A DNA stretch of 64,000 nt, from contig BDSL01000013.1 in the NCBI GenBank assembly GCA_003116995.1, positions 124,001 to 188,000 of the forward strand, written 5' to 3'. Origin of the DNA: Yamagishiella unicocca (Eukaryota; Chlorophyta; Chlorophyceae; Chlamydomonadales; Volvocaceae). Shown here one piece after another: positions 49,701 to 60,528 of the stretch. The notes under the pieces were generated by a model. That model had not been told where the DNA came from, searched no databases, and worked only from the letters and a program-made list of their open reading frames with translations. Both the position numbers and the translations under genes were made by a program. Within the stretch, counting starts at the first letter, position 1; each line of letters begins with the position of its first letter.

Positions 49701-52337
49701 TCGGAATGCCAACATTGTGCAAGGGTCTTCCAGATGTCGTGCATGTTGCAAGTCGTGTCGAACATTGCAAACTGCGCACGGCGTACTGATGCAACAAGTC
49801 AGGAATGCGAAAACTCACTTCCGGACGGACGGGATGTATGGCACCGTTGTGAGGAAAGCCTGTGTAGGGAGGGGGAGCGGGCGCGAACGGAGGGCAGTAA
49901 CGAGTGACAGGGTTACAAGGACCGGCCACAGCTAGGTGCTTACAGCTCAGCAATCACAGCAGCTATCTAGGGGAGGCGCCGTTGAACCGCGGGTGGGAGC
50001 CGGGGGCTGGCGCCGTACTCGCCGGCAGCTCTGCTACTGGCTGGCTGACTTGCTGACATTATCGCTCACGATGGTTCGACTGCTGAGATTCACGTTAGAG
50101 CCGACTTGCTGTAAACAGCAGCTGACAATGAGCTGACTGCTAGCTTGCTAAGAAACTAGGATTAAGCGAAGGATAGGGTTGCGCCTGGTCGCCGTTTCGG
50201 CACCCAAGTCCCGGCCCCAGTCGCAAAGACATCGCAACATACAGCACCTGTCCACGCTGACACGCACACATACGCGTTTCCCGAATCCCTAAACTGGAAG
50301 TGCCGCCGTCCGAGATGCTTTTCTCTCCACGTAGTTTTGCGGCTTAGCGCTAATCACCCATACGCACGTGCCCGATCGACTCCCGTCCCGTGCACCAGCC
50401 ATCACCTACCGGAGCGGCAGAGCCTCGAGGTATCGACTCGTGCTGCCCCGCATCGCCTTGGCCCGCATCGCCTTGGCCCGCATCGCCTTGGCCGATGGTA
50501 GATCTCGTAGTCGTACGCAGGTCTCGTAGTCGTACGTAGCTGATGACGTAGGGTGGGCGGGCTCGGGCGATGCAGGGCGGGCGCGGGGAAGGGGTGCAAA
50601 ACACCCCCCCGCCGGGGTTGGACGGAGGAGGTGGGTGCATGTAGCAGTAGTTAGTGGCGGTTCATCTTAGCGACGGTGGTCGAGGGTCGGGCGACAAATG
50701 TAAATAAAGCAGGGTATACAGGTGACGACGACAGCAGTGGTAGGTTCTACGTGGCTAGAGTCGGAGGGGCCGGGACAACGGGCGGGGCAAGACGTCCGCT
50801 GCTGCACCGAAGGCTGGATTATCGCGGCTGTGAGGAAGCAGGCTGCTGAAGACAACCGGCTGCAAACATACGGCTGGCTGGCTGGACGTACGCTGAAGGG
50901 CTGGCTGAGCGGTGCAGCAGACATCTTGCCCCACCCGATCCTCCACGACACCCGCGCGAGGTGCGAGCGAGTCAGAGCGCGAATCGGAATGCCAACATTG
51001 TGCAAGGGTCTTCCAGATGTCGTGCATGTTGCAAGTCGTGTCGAACATTGCAAACTGCGCACGGCGTACTGATGCAACAAGTCAGGAATGCGAAAACTCA
51101 CTTCCGGACGGACGGGATGTATGGCACCGTTGTGAGGAAAGCCTGTGTAGGGAGGGGGAGCGGGCGCGAACGGAGGGCAGTAACGAGTGACAGGGTTACA
51201 AGGACCGGCCACAGCTAGGTGCTTACAGCTCAGCAATCACAGCAGCTATCTAGGGGAGGCGCCGTTGAACCGCGGGTGGGAGCCGGGGGCTGGCGCCGTA
51301 CTCGCCGGCAGCTCTGCTACTGGCTGACTTGCTGACATTATCGCTCACGATGGTTCGACTGCTGAGATTCACGTTAGAGCCGACTTGCTGTAAACAGCAG
51401 CTGACAATGAGCTGACTGCTAGCTTGCTAAAAAACTAGGATTAAGCGAAGGATAGGGTTGCGCCTGGTCGCCGTCTCGGCACCCAAGTCCCGGCCCCAGT
51501 CGCAAAGACATCGCAACATACAGCACCTGTCCGCGCTGACACGCACACATACGCGTTTCCCGAATCCCTAAACTGGAAGTGCCGCCGTCCGAGATGCTTT
51601 TCTCTCCACGTAGTTTTGCGGCTTAGCGCTAATCACCCATACGCACGTGCCCGATCGACTCCCGTCCCGTGCACCAGCCATCACCTACCGGAGCGGCAGA
51701 GCCTCGAGGTATCGACTCGTGCTGCCCCGCATCGCCTTGGCCCGCATCGCCTTGGCCGATGGTAGATCTCGTAGTCGTACGCAGGTCTCGTAGTCGTACG
51801 TAGCTGATGACGTAGGGTGGGCGGGCTCGGGCGATGCAGGGCGGGCGCGGGGAAGGGGTGCAAAACAACCCCCCGCCGGGGTAGGACGGAGGAGGTGGGT
51901 GCATGTAGCAGTAGTTAGTGGCGGTTCATCTTAGCGACGGTGGTCAAGGGTCGGGCGACAAATGTAAATAAAGCAGGGTATACAGGTGACGACGACAGCA
52001 GTGGTAGGTTCTACGTGGCTAGATAGAGTCGGAGGGGCCGGGACAACGGGCGGGGCAAGACGTCCGCAGCACCAAAGGCTGGATTATCGCGGCTGTGAGG
52101 AAGCAGGCTGCTGAAGACAACCGGCTGCAAACATACGGCTGGCTGGCTGGACGTACGCTGAAGGGCTGGCTGAGCGGTGCAGCAGACATCTTGCCCCACC
52201 CGATCCTCCACGACACCCGCGCGAGGTGCGAGCGAGTCAGAGCGCGAATCGGAATGCCAACATTGTGGAAGGGTCTTCCAGATGTCGCTCGTGCATGTTG
52301 CAAGTCGTGTCGAACATTGCAAACTGCGCACGGCGTG
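31737..52337. repeat. Megasatellite array 2 (1.29-kb units, 16 anchored)
   Basis: Head-to-tail type II units with anchors (GCTAATCACCC) at about 32230, 33491, 34782, 36073, 37379, 38688, 39976, 41267, 42570, 43861, 45152, 46428, 47737, 49051, 50350 and 51629. Spacing is 1261-1314 bp. The nested 15-bp GCATCGCCTTGGCCC repeat has 2,4,4,5,5,4,4,5,4,4,3,5,5,4,3,2 copies in order, and 15-bp steps account for most of the length differences. Remaining indels are short duplications such as CGCT (46995, 49604), CAT (37722), GCT (50798) and GGCT (50039). Units are otherwise near-identical. Each contains an apparent 188-codon minus-strand frame, broken in units with 4- or 8-bp insertions. No gene is called. 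Confidence 0.95.
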
Positions 52338-52449
52338 GCCACGGCATGGCCAGGCCATGACGACCATGTACGACAATTGCTTTATCCTGTCACCTACCCC
52401 ACACACAACTGATGCAACAAGTCAGGAATGCGAAAACTCACCTCCGGAA
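52338..52449. other. Megasatellite-to-satellite junction, second copy
   Basis: Same linker as 9383-9504: GGCCACGGCATGGCCAGGCC, GACAATTGCTTTATCC, then the CAAGTCAGGAATGCGAAAAC fragment up to CTCCGGA. Here it follows TTGCAAACTGCGCACGGCGT, the more complete form; in the first copy the left side is truncated to GCTCTGCACGGCGT. Confidence 0.85.
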
Positions 52450-55400
52450 GGAGTGCGCCGCTGCCGTACGCCACATGGGATCCTACGGGAGGAAGCGGGG
52501 ACGCGTCAGGGGAGGGTAGGGGAGCGAAAGAACGACTCAGCACCCGAGTACCAGGAGAGAGAAAAATGCGACGCCACGGGTAACAAATGAAACACAAGGA
52601 AGCACCTCATCACGGACGACCAGCCGATGGTGAAGCGACGGCCAGGTAGGCGAGCCTTCCAGACGGCTGCTGGCGGCACTCTGAGTGCGCCGCTGCCGTA
52701 CGCCACATGGGATCCTACGGGAGGAAGGGTAGGGGGAACACGGCGGGGGAGGGGAGGCAGGGAAGCGAAAGAACGACTCAGCACCCGAGTACCATGAGCG
52801 AGAAAAATGCGACGCGGCGGGTAACAAATGAAACACAAGGAAGCACTCCACGGACGACCAGCCGATGGTGAAGCGACGGCCAGGTAGGCGAGCCTCCCAG
52901 ACAGCTGCTGGCGGCACTCTGAGTGCGCCGCTGCCGTACGCCTCATGGGATCCTACATACGGGAGGAAGGGTAGGGGGAACACGGCGGGGGAGGGGAGGC
53001 AGGGAAGCGAAAGAATGACTCAGCACCCGAGTACCAGGAGCGAGAAAAATGCGACGCGGCAGGTAACAAATGAAACACAAGGAAGCACTCCACGGACGAC
53101 CAGCCGATGGTGAAGCGACGGCCAGGTAGGCGAGCCTCCCAGACAGCTGCTGGCGGCACTCTGAGTGCGCCGCTGCCGTACGCCTCATGGGATCCTACGG
53201 GAGGAAGGGTAGGGGGAACACGGCGGGGGAGGGGAGGCAGGGAAGCGAAAGAACAACTCAGCACCCGAGTACCATGAGCGAGAAAAATGCGACGCGGCGG
53301 GTAACAAATGAAACACAAGGAAGCACTCCACGGACGACCAGCCGATGGTGAAGCGACGGCCAGGTAGGCGAGCCTCCCAGACAGCTGCTGGCGGCACTCT
53401 GAGTGCGCCGCTGCCGTACGCCACATGGGATCCTACGGGAGGAAGGGTAGGGGGAACACGGCGGGGGAGGGGAGGCAGGGAAGCGAAAGAACGACTCAGC
53501 ACCCGAGTACCATGAGCGAGAAAAATGCGACGCGGCGGGTAACAAATGAAACACAAGGAAGCACTCCACGGACGACCAGCCGATGGTGAAGCGACGGCCA
53601 GGTAGGCGAGCCTCCCAGACAGCTGCTGGCGGCACTCTGAGTGCGCCGCTGCCGTACGCCTCATGGGATCCTACATACGGGAGGAAGGGTAGGGGGAACA
53701 CGGCGGGGGAGGGGAGGCAGGGAAGCGAAAGAATGACTCAGCACCCGAGTACCAGGAGCGAGAAAAATGCGACGCGGCAGGTAACAAATGAAACACAAGG
53801 AAGCACTCCACGGACGACCAGCCGATGGTGAAGCGACGGCCAGGTAGGCGAGCCTCCCAGACAGCTGCTGGCGGCACTCTGAGTGCGCCGCTGCCGTACG
53901 CCTCATGGGATCCTACGGGAGGAAGGGTAGGGGGAACACGGCGGGGGAGGGGAGGCAGGGAAGCGAAAGAACAACTCAGCACCCGAGTACCATGAGCGAG
54001 AAAAATGCGACGCGGCGGGTAACAAATGAAACACAAGGAAGCACTCCACGGACGACCAGCCGATGGTGAAGCGACGGCCAGGTAGGCGAGCCTCCCTGAC
54101 AGCTGCTGGCGGCACTCTGAGTGCGCCGCTGCCGTACGCCACATGGGATCCTACGGGAGGAAGGGTAGGGGGAACACGGCGGGGGAGGGGAGGCAGGGAA
54201 GCGAAAGAACGACTCAGCACCCGAGTACCATGAGCGAGAAAAATGCGACGCGGCGGGTAACAAATGAAACACAAGGAAGCACTCCACGGACGACCAGCCG
54301 ATGGTGAAGCGACGGCCAGGTAGGCGAGCCTCCCAGACAGCTGCTGGCGGCACTCTGAGTGCGCCGCTGCCGTACGCCTCATGGGATCCTACATACGGGA
54401 GGAAGGGTAGGGGGAACACGGCGGGGGAGGGGAGGCAGGGAAGCGAAAGAATGACTCAGCACCCGAGTACGTACCAGGAGCGAGAAAAATGCGACGCGGC
54501 AGGTAACAAATGAAACACAAGGAAGCACTCCACGGACGACCAGCCGATGGTGAAGCGACGGCCAGGTAGGCGAGCCTCCCAGACAGCTGCTGGCGGCACT
54601 CTGAGTGCGCCGCTGCCGTACGCCTCATGGGATCCTACGGGAGGAAGGGTAGGGGGAACACGGCGGGGGAGGGGAGGCAGGGAAGCGAAAGAACGACTCA
54701 GCACCCGAGTACCATGAGCGAGAAAAATGCGACGCGGCGGGTAACAAATGAAACACAAGGAAGCACTCCACGGACGACCAGCCGATGCATGGTGAAGCGA
54801 CGGCCAGGTAGACGAGCCTCCCAGACAGCTGCTGGCGGCACTCTGAGTGCGCCGCTGCCGTACGCCACATGGGATCCTACGGGAGGAAGGGTAGGGGGAA
54901 CACGGCGGGGGAGGGGAGGCAGGGAAGCGAAAGAATGACTCAGCACCCGAGTACCAGGAGCGAGAAAAATGCGACGCGGCGGGTAACAAATGAAACACAA
55001 GGAAGCACTCCACGGACGACCAGCCGATGGTGAAGCGACGGCCAGGTAGGCGAGCCTCCCAGACAGCTGCTGGCGGCACTCTGAGTGCGCCGCTGCCGTA
55101 CGCCTCATGGGATCCTACGGGAGGAAGGGTAGGGGGAACACGGCGGGGGAGGGGAGGCAGGGAAGCGAAAGAACGACTCAGCACCCGAGTACCATGAGCG
55201 AGAAAAATGCGACGCGGCGGGTAACAAATGAAACACAAGGAAGCACTCCACGGACGACCAGCCGATGGTGAAGCGACGGCCAGGTAGACGAGCCTCCCAG
55301 ACAGCTGCTGGCGGCACTCTGAGTGCGCCGCTGCCGTACGCCTCATGGGATCCTACGGGAGGAAGGGTAGGGGGAACACGGCGGGGGAGGGGAGGCAGGG

Positions 55401-56348
55401 AAGCGAAAGAACGACTCAGCACCCGAGTACCATGAGCGAGAAAAATGCGACGCGGCGGGTAACAAATGACGGAAACACAAGGAAGCACTCCACGGACGAC
55501 CAGCCGATGGTGAAGCGACGGCCAGGTAGACGAGCCTCCCAGACAGCTGCTGGCGGCACTCTGAGTGCGCCGCTGCCGTACGCCACATGGGATCCTACGG
55601 GAGGAAGGGTAGGGGGAACACGGCGGGGGAGGGGAGGCAGGGAAGCGAAAGAATGACTCAGCACCCGAGTACCAGGAGCGAGAAAAATGCGACGCGGCGG
55701 GTAACAAATGAAACACAAGGAAGCACTCCACGGACGACCAGCCGATGGTGAAGCGACGGCCAGGTAGGCGAGCCTCCCAGACAGCTGCTGGCGGCACTCT
55801 GAGTGCGCCGCTGCCGTACGCCTCATGGGATCCTACGGGAGGAAGGGTAGGGGGAACACGGCGGGGGAGGGGAGGCAGGGAAGCGAAAGAACGACTCAGC
55901 ACCCGAGTACCATGAGCGAGAAAAATGCGACGCGGCGGGTAACAAATGAAACACAAGGAAGCACTCCACGGACGACCAGCCGATGGTGAAGCGACGGCCA
56001 GGTAGACGAGCCTCCCAGACAGCTGCTGGCGGCACTCTGAGTGCGCCGCTGCCGTACGCCTCATGGGATCCTACGGGAGGAAGGGTAGGGGGAACACGGC
56101 GGGGGAGGGGAGGCAGGGAAGCGAAAGAACGACTCAGCACCCGAGTACCATGAGCGAGAAAAATGCGACGCGGCGGGTAACAAATGAAACACAAGGAAGC
56201 ACTCCACGGACGACCAGCCGATGGTGAAGCGACGGCCAGGTAGGCGAGCCTCCCAGACAGCTGCTGGCGGCACTCACGCATGAGTGCGCCACTTTCGTAC
56301 GCCACATGGGGTCATACGGGAGGAAGGGGGAACACGGCGGGGGAGGGA
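52450..56348. repeat. 238-bp satellite array 2 with 718-bp higher-order repeat
   Basis: About 16 monomers of the same family as 9505-14346. Variant monomers recur every three units: the CCTACATACGGG monomer near 52954, 53672 and 54390 (718 bp apart), and a GTAGACGAG variant downstream with pairs 54627/55345, 54870/55588 and 55346/56064 also 718 bp apart. Local four-base insertions occur at 54467-54474 (GTAC twice), 54785-54791 (ATG-C-ATG) and 55468-55473 (GA-CG-GA). The decayed right edge (56280-56348) matches that of array 1. Confidence 0.93.
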
Positions 56349-56467
56349 CTTAGGGACGTTACGAATGCTCAGTGCACTGTTAATGTTGAGTTTACACGAC
56401 CAGGTTGGCTGGGCTTGGTAGCCGCTTTAGGTATACAGACGCTGTCAACCACCATAACGCAGAACCG

Positions 56468-56896
56468 TTACAAGTGTAACAGTTGGACGTGCACTGAACA
56501 ATACGAAGTGTAATGTGCCTTTATAGGAGGACGAATCAGCATGGCAAGGATAGGCCACAGGACGGCGGCTGACGGAGGCCACTTCAGCTGTACTGGCGTT
56601 CGTCTGCGGATTGAGCCTCCCGCGACATTTATGAGGATCAGAGAGCCAAACGCATTAGGTCTCGTGATGGATACCGGCATGATGGATCCAGGAGCTTGAG
56701 ACTCGAACCACTCAATAATAGAGTGGCGAAGTTCTGAGCAAGCATACTGTCTGCCATAGGCTATGCACGACAGCCACGGCGCAGAGCGCATGTAGTGTGT
56801 ACCTGTGTGAATGGAGTCAATGTTGAGTGAATTGGATCTTGTATCGGTAGAGTCGCTAGTAGCGCATGCCACAGGCCAGTTCGCCTTGCAACACAT
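56468..56896 (-). CDS. Hypothetical ORF, 142 codons, second copy
   Basis: Counterpart of 14466-14891 with one extra Ile codon from the ATA duplication (RHSIIEWFESQ). Family unknown; coding status uncertain for the same reasons. Confidence 0.2.
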   Translation of the reverse strand: MCCKANWPVACATSDSTDTRSNSLNIDSIHTGTHYMRSAPWLSCIAYGRQYACSELRHSIIEWFESQAPGSIMPVSITRPNAFGSLILINVAGGSIRRRTPVQLKWPPSAAVLWPILAMLIRPPIKAHYTSYCSVHVQLLHL

Positions 56897-57209
56897 TCAC
56901 GACAAATAGCAGCTAACGTGCGAGGCGATATCAATCCACCATTGAAGATAGGACGGCTTATGGGTACTCTTGCCGTCGAGCGTGGTTAAAGGTGAGCTAG
57001 CACCATCTTGCAGAATCCGAGTGCGCAAGACGGCTTATCGCCAAGCAAGCTCACCTCTGCCCGCCATAAGTGTAAGATTCACGCCGAGTCTCCGTCCCAA
57101 CTAGCGAAAATTGACTGTTGAACCGGATGCCTGTAGTTGGGCATATGGGCAAGGCAGGATTCTGCGTTCAGGTTAATCCAAGCAGCGTATGAACAAGTAG
57201 AAGCAATCC

Positions 57210-57581
57210 ATGGCTACTATATTTAAATACCTATGGTCAGAGCACATGCAGTGGTATGTTTGGGACTTTCTTGCGAGCATACGACAATTGCCGTTAGGTT
57301 ACTCTCAGAACCAATGCGTTCACAGATGTTGGTGGCGGTCTCACATTACAGGATTATGCTTTGGCTCTAGCTCTCGCCACTCGCTATCACGGTTCCGGGA
57401 AAGGGCGTTCCTAAGTGGTTGCAGCAATGTTTTAGCTCCCTTGGGTAATAAAGGTCCCGACGCGGCGGCACTTAGAGGTCAGCAAGCAAGTTATAGCTCA
57501 GTGCGCCTTCCGAAAAGTCAGATGCACAGCAGGTCGAACATATTTTCGCGAAGCGTTGCGCAAACCATGCACGACGTGTAA
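57210..57581 (+). CDS. Hypothetical ORF, 123 codons, second copy
   Basis: Counterpart of 15205-15576, intact, with Val for Gly in the SSVRLPKSQ stretch. It likewise ends in a TAA within TGTAA. Confidence 0.22.
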   Translation: MATIFKYLWSEHMQWYVWDFLASIRQLPLGYSQNQCVHRCWWRSHITGLCFGSSSRHSLSRFRERAFLSGCSNVLAPLGNKGPDAAALRGQQASYSSVRLPKSQMHSRSNIFSRSVAQTMHDV

Positions 57582-57686
57582 CATGCCGAAGCGGGTCGCC
57601 TCCAGCAAAACCAAGCAATTCTTCGTCAGTAACACAGTTCACAATGCCAAAGCGCACACCTAACACATATGCCCACGATCGCGCCC

Positions 57687-57737
57687 GTCCCGCCCTTCCT
57701 CGCGCTCGTGGCTTTCCGTGGCTATGGGAGCTCTCCT
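57687..57737. other. 51-bp segment absent from the paralogous locus
   Basis: Lies between GATCGCGCCC and AAGAGGAAAG, which are directly joined in the first copy at 15686/15687. It begins GTCCCGCCCTTCC and contains GGCTTTCCGTGGC. No clear target duplication, so it could be an insertion here or a deletion there. Confidence 0.8.
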
Positions 57738-58078
57738 AAGAGGAAAGCCCCCATCGGGCCCACGATCGCTGCTGGCTCCCAAGTGTTCCGCCAGCACCCG
57801 GTGCATCTAGCAAGCCGTCACGGTTAAAAAATACGTAGACCTGGTCTGCTACGGGGTCCGGGGATATCCGAGGAAGGTCGGCACCACCATCGCAATCGCC
57901 TTGCTCGTCGTCACAAGCGCTGCTAGCTGATGACGCCAGGTCTGTCCCGTGGTGCCGCGGCCCACGGCCCAACGCCGTGGTCCTACCGCCACCACCGCCA
58001 CGACCAGCGGCGAGGCTCCTGCGCCGGCCTGCTGATACCTTGGCTTCCGTACCTGCTGTGAGAGTCGGTCGCCGCTGA

Positions 58079-58257
58079 CGCCGACGACATGACTGCGGCG
58101 AAAGCATTCCTTGGCGGTTGCTTGGCGGTGTCCACGCCGACCACATGACTGCGGCGAAAGCACTCCTTGGCGGTTGCTTGGCGGTGTCCACGCCGACCAC
58201 ATGACTGCGGCGAAAGCACTCCTTGGCGGTTGCTTGGCGGTGTCCACGCCGACGACG
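58079..58257. repeat. 56-bp minisatellite, 3.2 copies
   Basis: CATGACTGCGGCGAAAGCA at 58088, 58144 and 58200. One unit fewer than at 16023-16257. Confidence 0.95.
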
Positions 58258-58259
58258 TG

Positions 58260-60528
58260 ATCCTCCCCGCGGAGGTCAACGTACGGGTATGTATTGTGCC
58301 GTACACTTCGCACCAAACCATTCCCGACCGAGGACTGCTCCTTCGTCCCCGGATCGCCCGTTTGCCCCTACCTGGACTGCCCGCCGTCCTCATCGATCAA
58401 GCAATGTTTAAGAGGAAATGGCGTTGATAAACACCGTACGTCATCCTGTCGCGAAGTTCGAGTCCCCTCCCACCTTATTTCCAAGAGGCGCTTGCCCAGT
58501 CCAACCCTTGCACCTCATGATCCTGGTCATAACCCACTTGATTCGACCACGATGCTGCCCTTGAATCTGCCAGCTGCACGGTGGCTCTACGTAACGACCG
58601 ACTCACGCGACAGCTGCAGGGTGTCCCACGTGCTGCCTCGGACCAGATAAGCCCACACTCAATTGCGCCCCCCAAAGCTGTCGAAACCGGTTGGTACGGT
58701 ACGTACGGCACGCCATGTCGCTAGCGTGTCATGCCCATCCTCCGCCTCACGCACCTCATAGCTCTTGAGTTCACAATCCAGTCGCTGCTCCCACCGTCCC
58801 CAGCGTCTCTGCAGCCTGCTTGCACAGGGAATGTGCAAGGCCCACGGCAGCACTATACAGGGACGTGCTCGCGCACAGTGCCTCCCAAAGCAACGTGCGG
58901 TAGCCCTCTGTTTCTTCCCACCAGGACCACAGCTCAGCGCAGCTACCCAAACCGAGCGACTAACCCGTGCGGTGCACCGCTGCACGATACACCGTCACGG
59001 CTGCTAGGTGCCACGCTCCGTCGCACCACTACTCATCTGCTTGCTTCACCTCCTCCAGCTCCCAGTGGCGCATGTGATCAGCGTACCCATCTTGAGCGTA
59101 GGGATGCTCACCGGGGGAGATGAACGGGCGCAGCTGCGGGTCACCTCCTTGCGGGACACGGGGAAGAGCGGCGGCCTAGGCGGGGAGGGGGAGGGGGGGC
59201 TGTGGGAGGAGACGGTGTGCGAATGGCGGGTGCGCGGGTGGGCGGAGGGGCGAGGGGGAGGAGACGAGAGAGAGGCGGCGGGAACAGTTTGCTAAGTGTG
59301 TTTCGGTCGCGGCTGGGGGGGGGGCGTGGAGGGGGGAAGGGGCTGGCGCGGGATGAGGTGCGGAGGGGGGGGGCCGCGGAAGGAGGCCGGCGGCGTATTA
59401 CAAGTGGGGGTTTTGCTGGGACGGGCTGCGGCGGTGCCGGGGTGGGCGGCGGCGGCGGCGGCGGCCGCGGGCCGCCGGGACCTGGGGGGGGGTGGCGGTA
59501 TTGTTGGTGGCGGTGTTGTTGGTGGCGATGGGGTCGGTGGCGGTAGCGGTGATGACGGTGGCAGTGATGACGGTGGCAGTAAGGACGGTGGCAGCGAGGA
59601 TGGTGGCGGTGGTTGTGGCGGTGACGGCGAAGTCAAGGTTCGGAGCCAGTCGCGGTTGGGAGGGCGCAGGAAGGGGTCTGCCCGCCTCCCGGCGCCATGC
59701 AACACAGAGAATTTACAGGGCATCCCACGGCGCCTGTGCATGGAATCTAGACATGCCTCCCGTCTCACCTGCTTCATAAGTCCCTCGCGGCCAGCCTGCT
59801 ACCGAGCGAAGACACGGCCAGGGCAAATGCGCGCCCCTCCGAGCTGATGTTCTCAGAACGTGATGCTGCACGGGGCTTTCGACCTGCCGTCCAATCCCCT
59901 CGCTCGGTTCGTCCTCGTCCCTCCCAGCGCCCTCAACTCCCAGGTTTCCTCGCTGCCCCGCAGTCCCCACCTGCGGTTTCTTGTGTTCCAAGGCAAGGCG
60001 GCGCCAGCCCGGCTCCAAGGCCCATGCGCTGAGTGTTCGCGCCCAAAGCCCAGTAATTAGAGACGCATTTACGTGTCGCATATTTTGCCGCAACGCCTCT
60101 CCCCAAGCAAGATAGCCTGCATGTCGTGAAGATGGTATCCTTATTGGCCGGACTTTGCCAAGGCGCAGATCCCAGGCACATGACGTCATCATCCGCACAG
60201 CCAATGAACAAGCTGAACCAGAGGCCGAAAACTACCCGTCGCAACGCGTCAGGGTTTGTGAGCCCTTACGACCTGTGCCTTCATAGTACCAATTTGAAGC
60301 AAGGCTTCGAAAGTGTGTGTATGGTCATACGGTTTAAGTGCGCAGTTTGGCCATGGGTACTGGTATGTCGCAGGGTTTTTGGCCGGCTCAACATAGCTCC
60401 AGAACCTCGTTGAAACACAGGGATTGCATACCCTCTCAGCTCTCACAGCGTCATAGGGACAATCCCTCTATACAGATGGAATGTAAACCATAACGTAGGC
60501 AACTGGGCACGTTATTGTTCTTTGGCAG
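58260..60528. other. Gene block copy C, 5' part
   Basis: Same content as copy B 23323-25592, with the GCGGCGGCGG segment and the GGTGGCAGTGATGAC minisatellite at about 59538-59600. Loses one CTG codon near 58980. The GGTA-CT-GGTA footprint (60356-60365) and CTCTCA-G-CTCTCA (from about 60433) lie just upstream of exon 1. Confidence 0.4.

Larger units (their letters stand above)
56349..57686. other. Lower-GC segment, copy 2
   Basis: Near-identical to 14347-15676. Contains an ATA duplication at 56715-56720 and the same two hypothetical open frames. Confidence 0.75.

Noticed and set aside
31740..52337. CRISPR-like array
   Set aside because: The repeats are 1.29-kb units and 15-bp minisatellites without regular unique spacers, and the genome context is eukaryotic.
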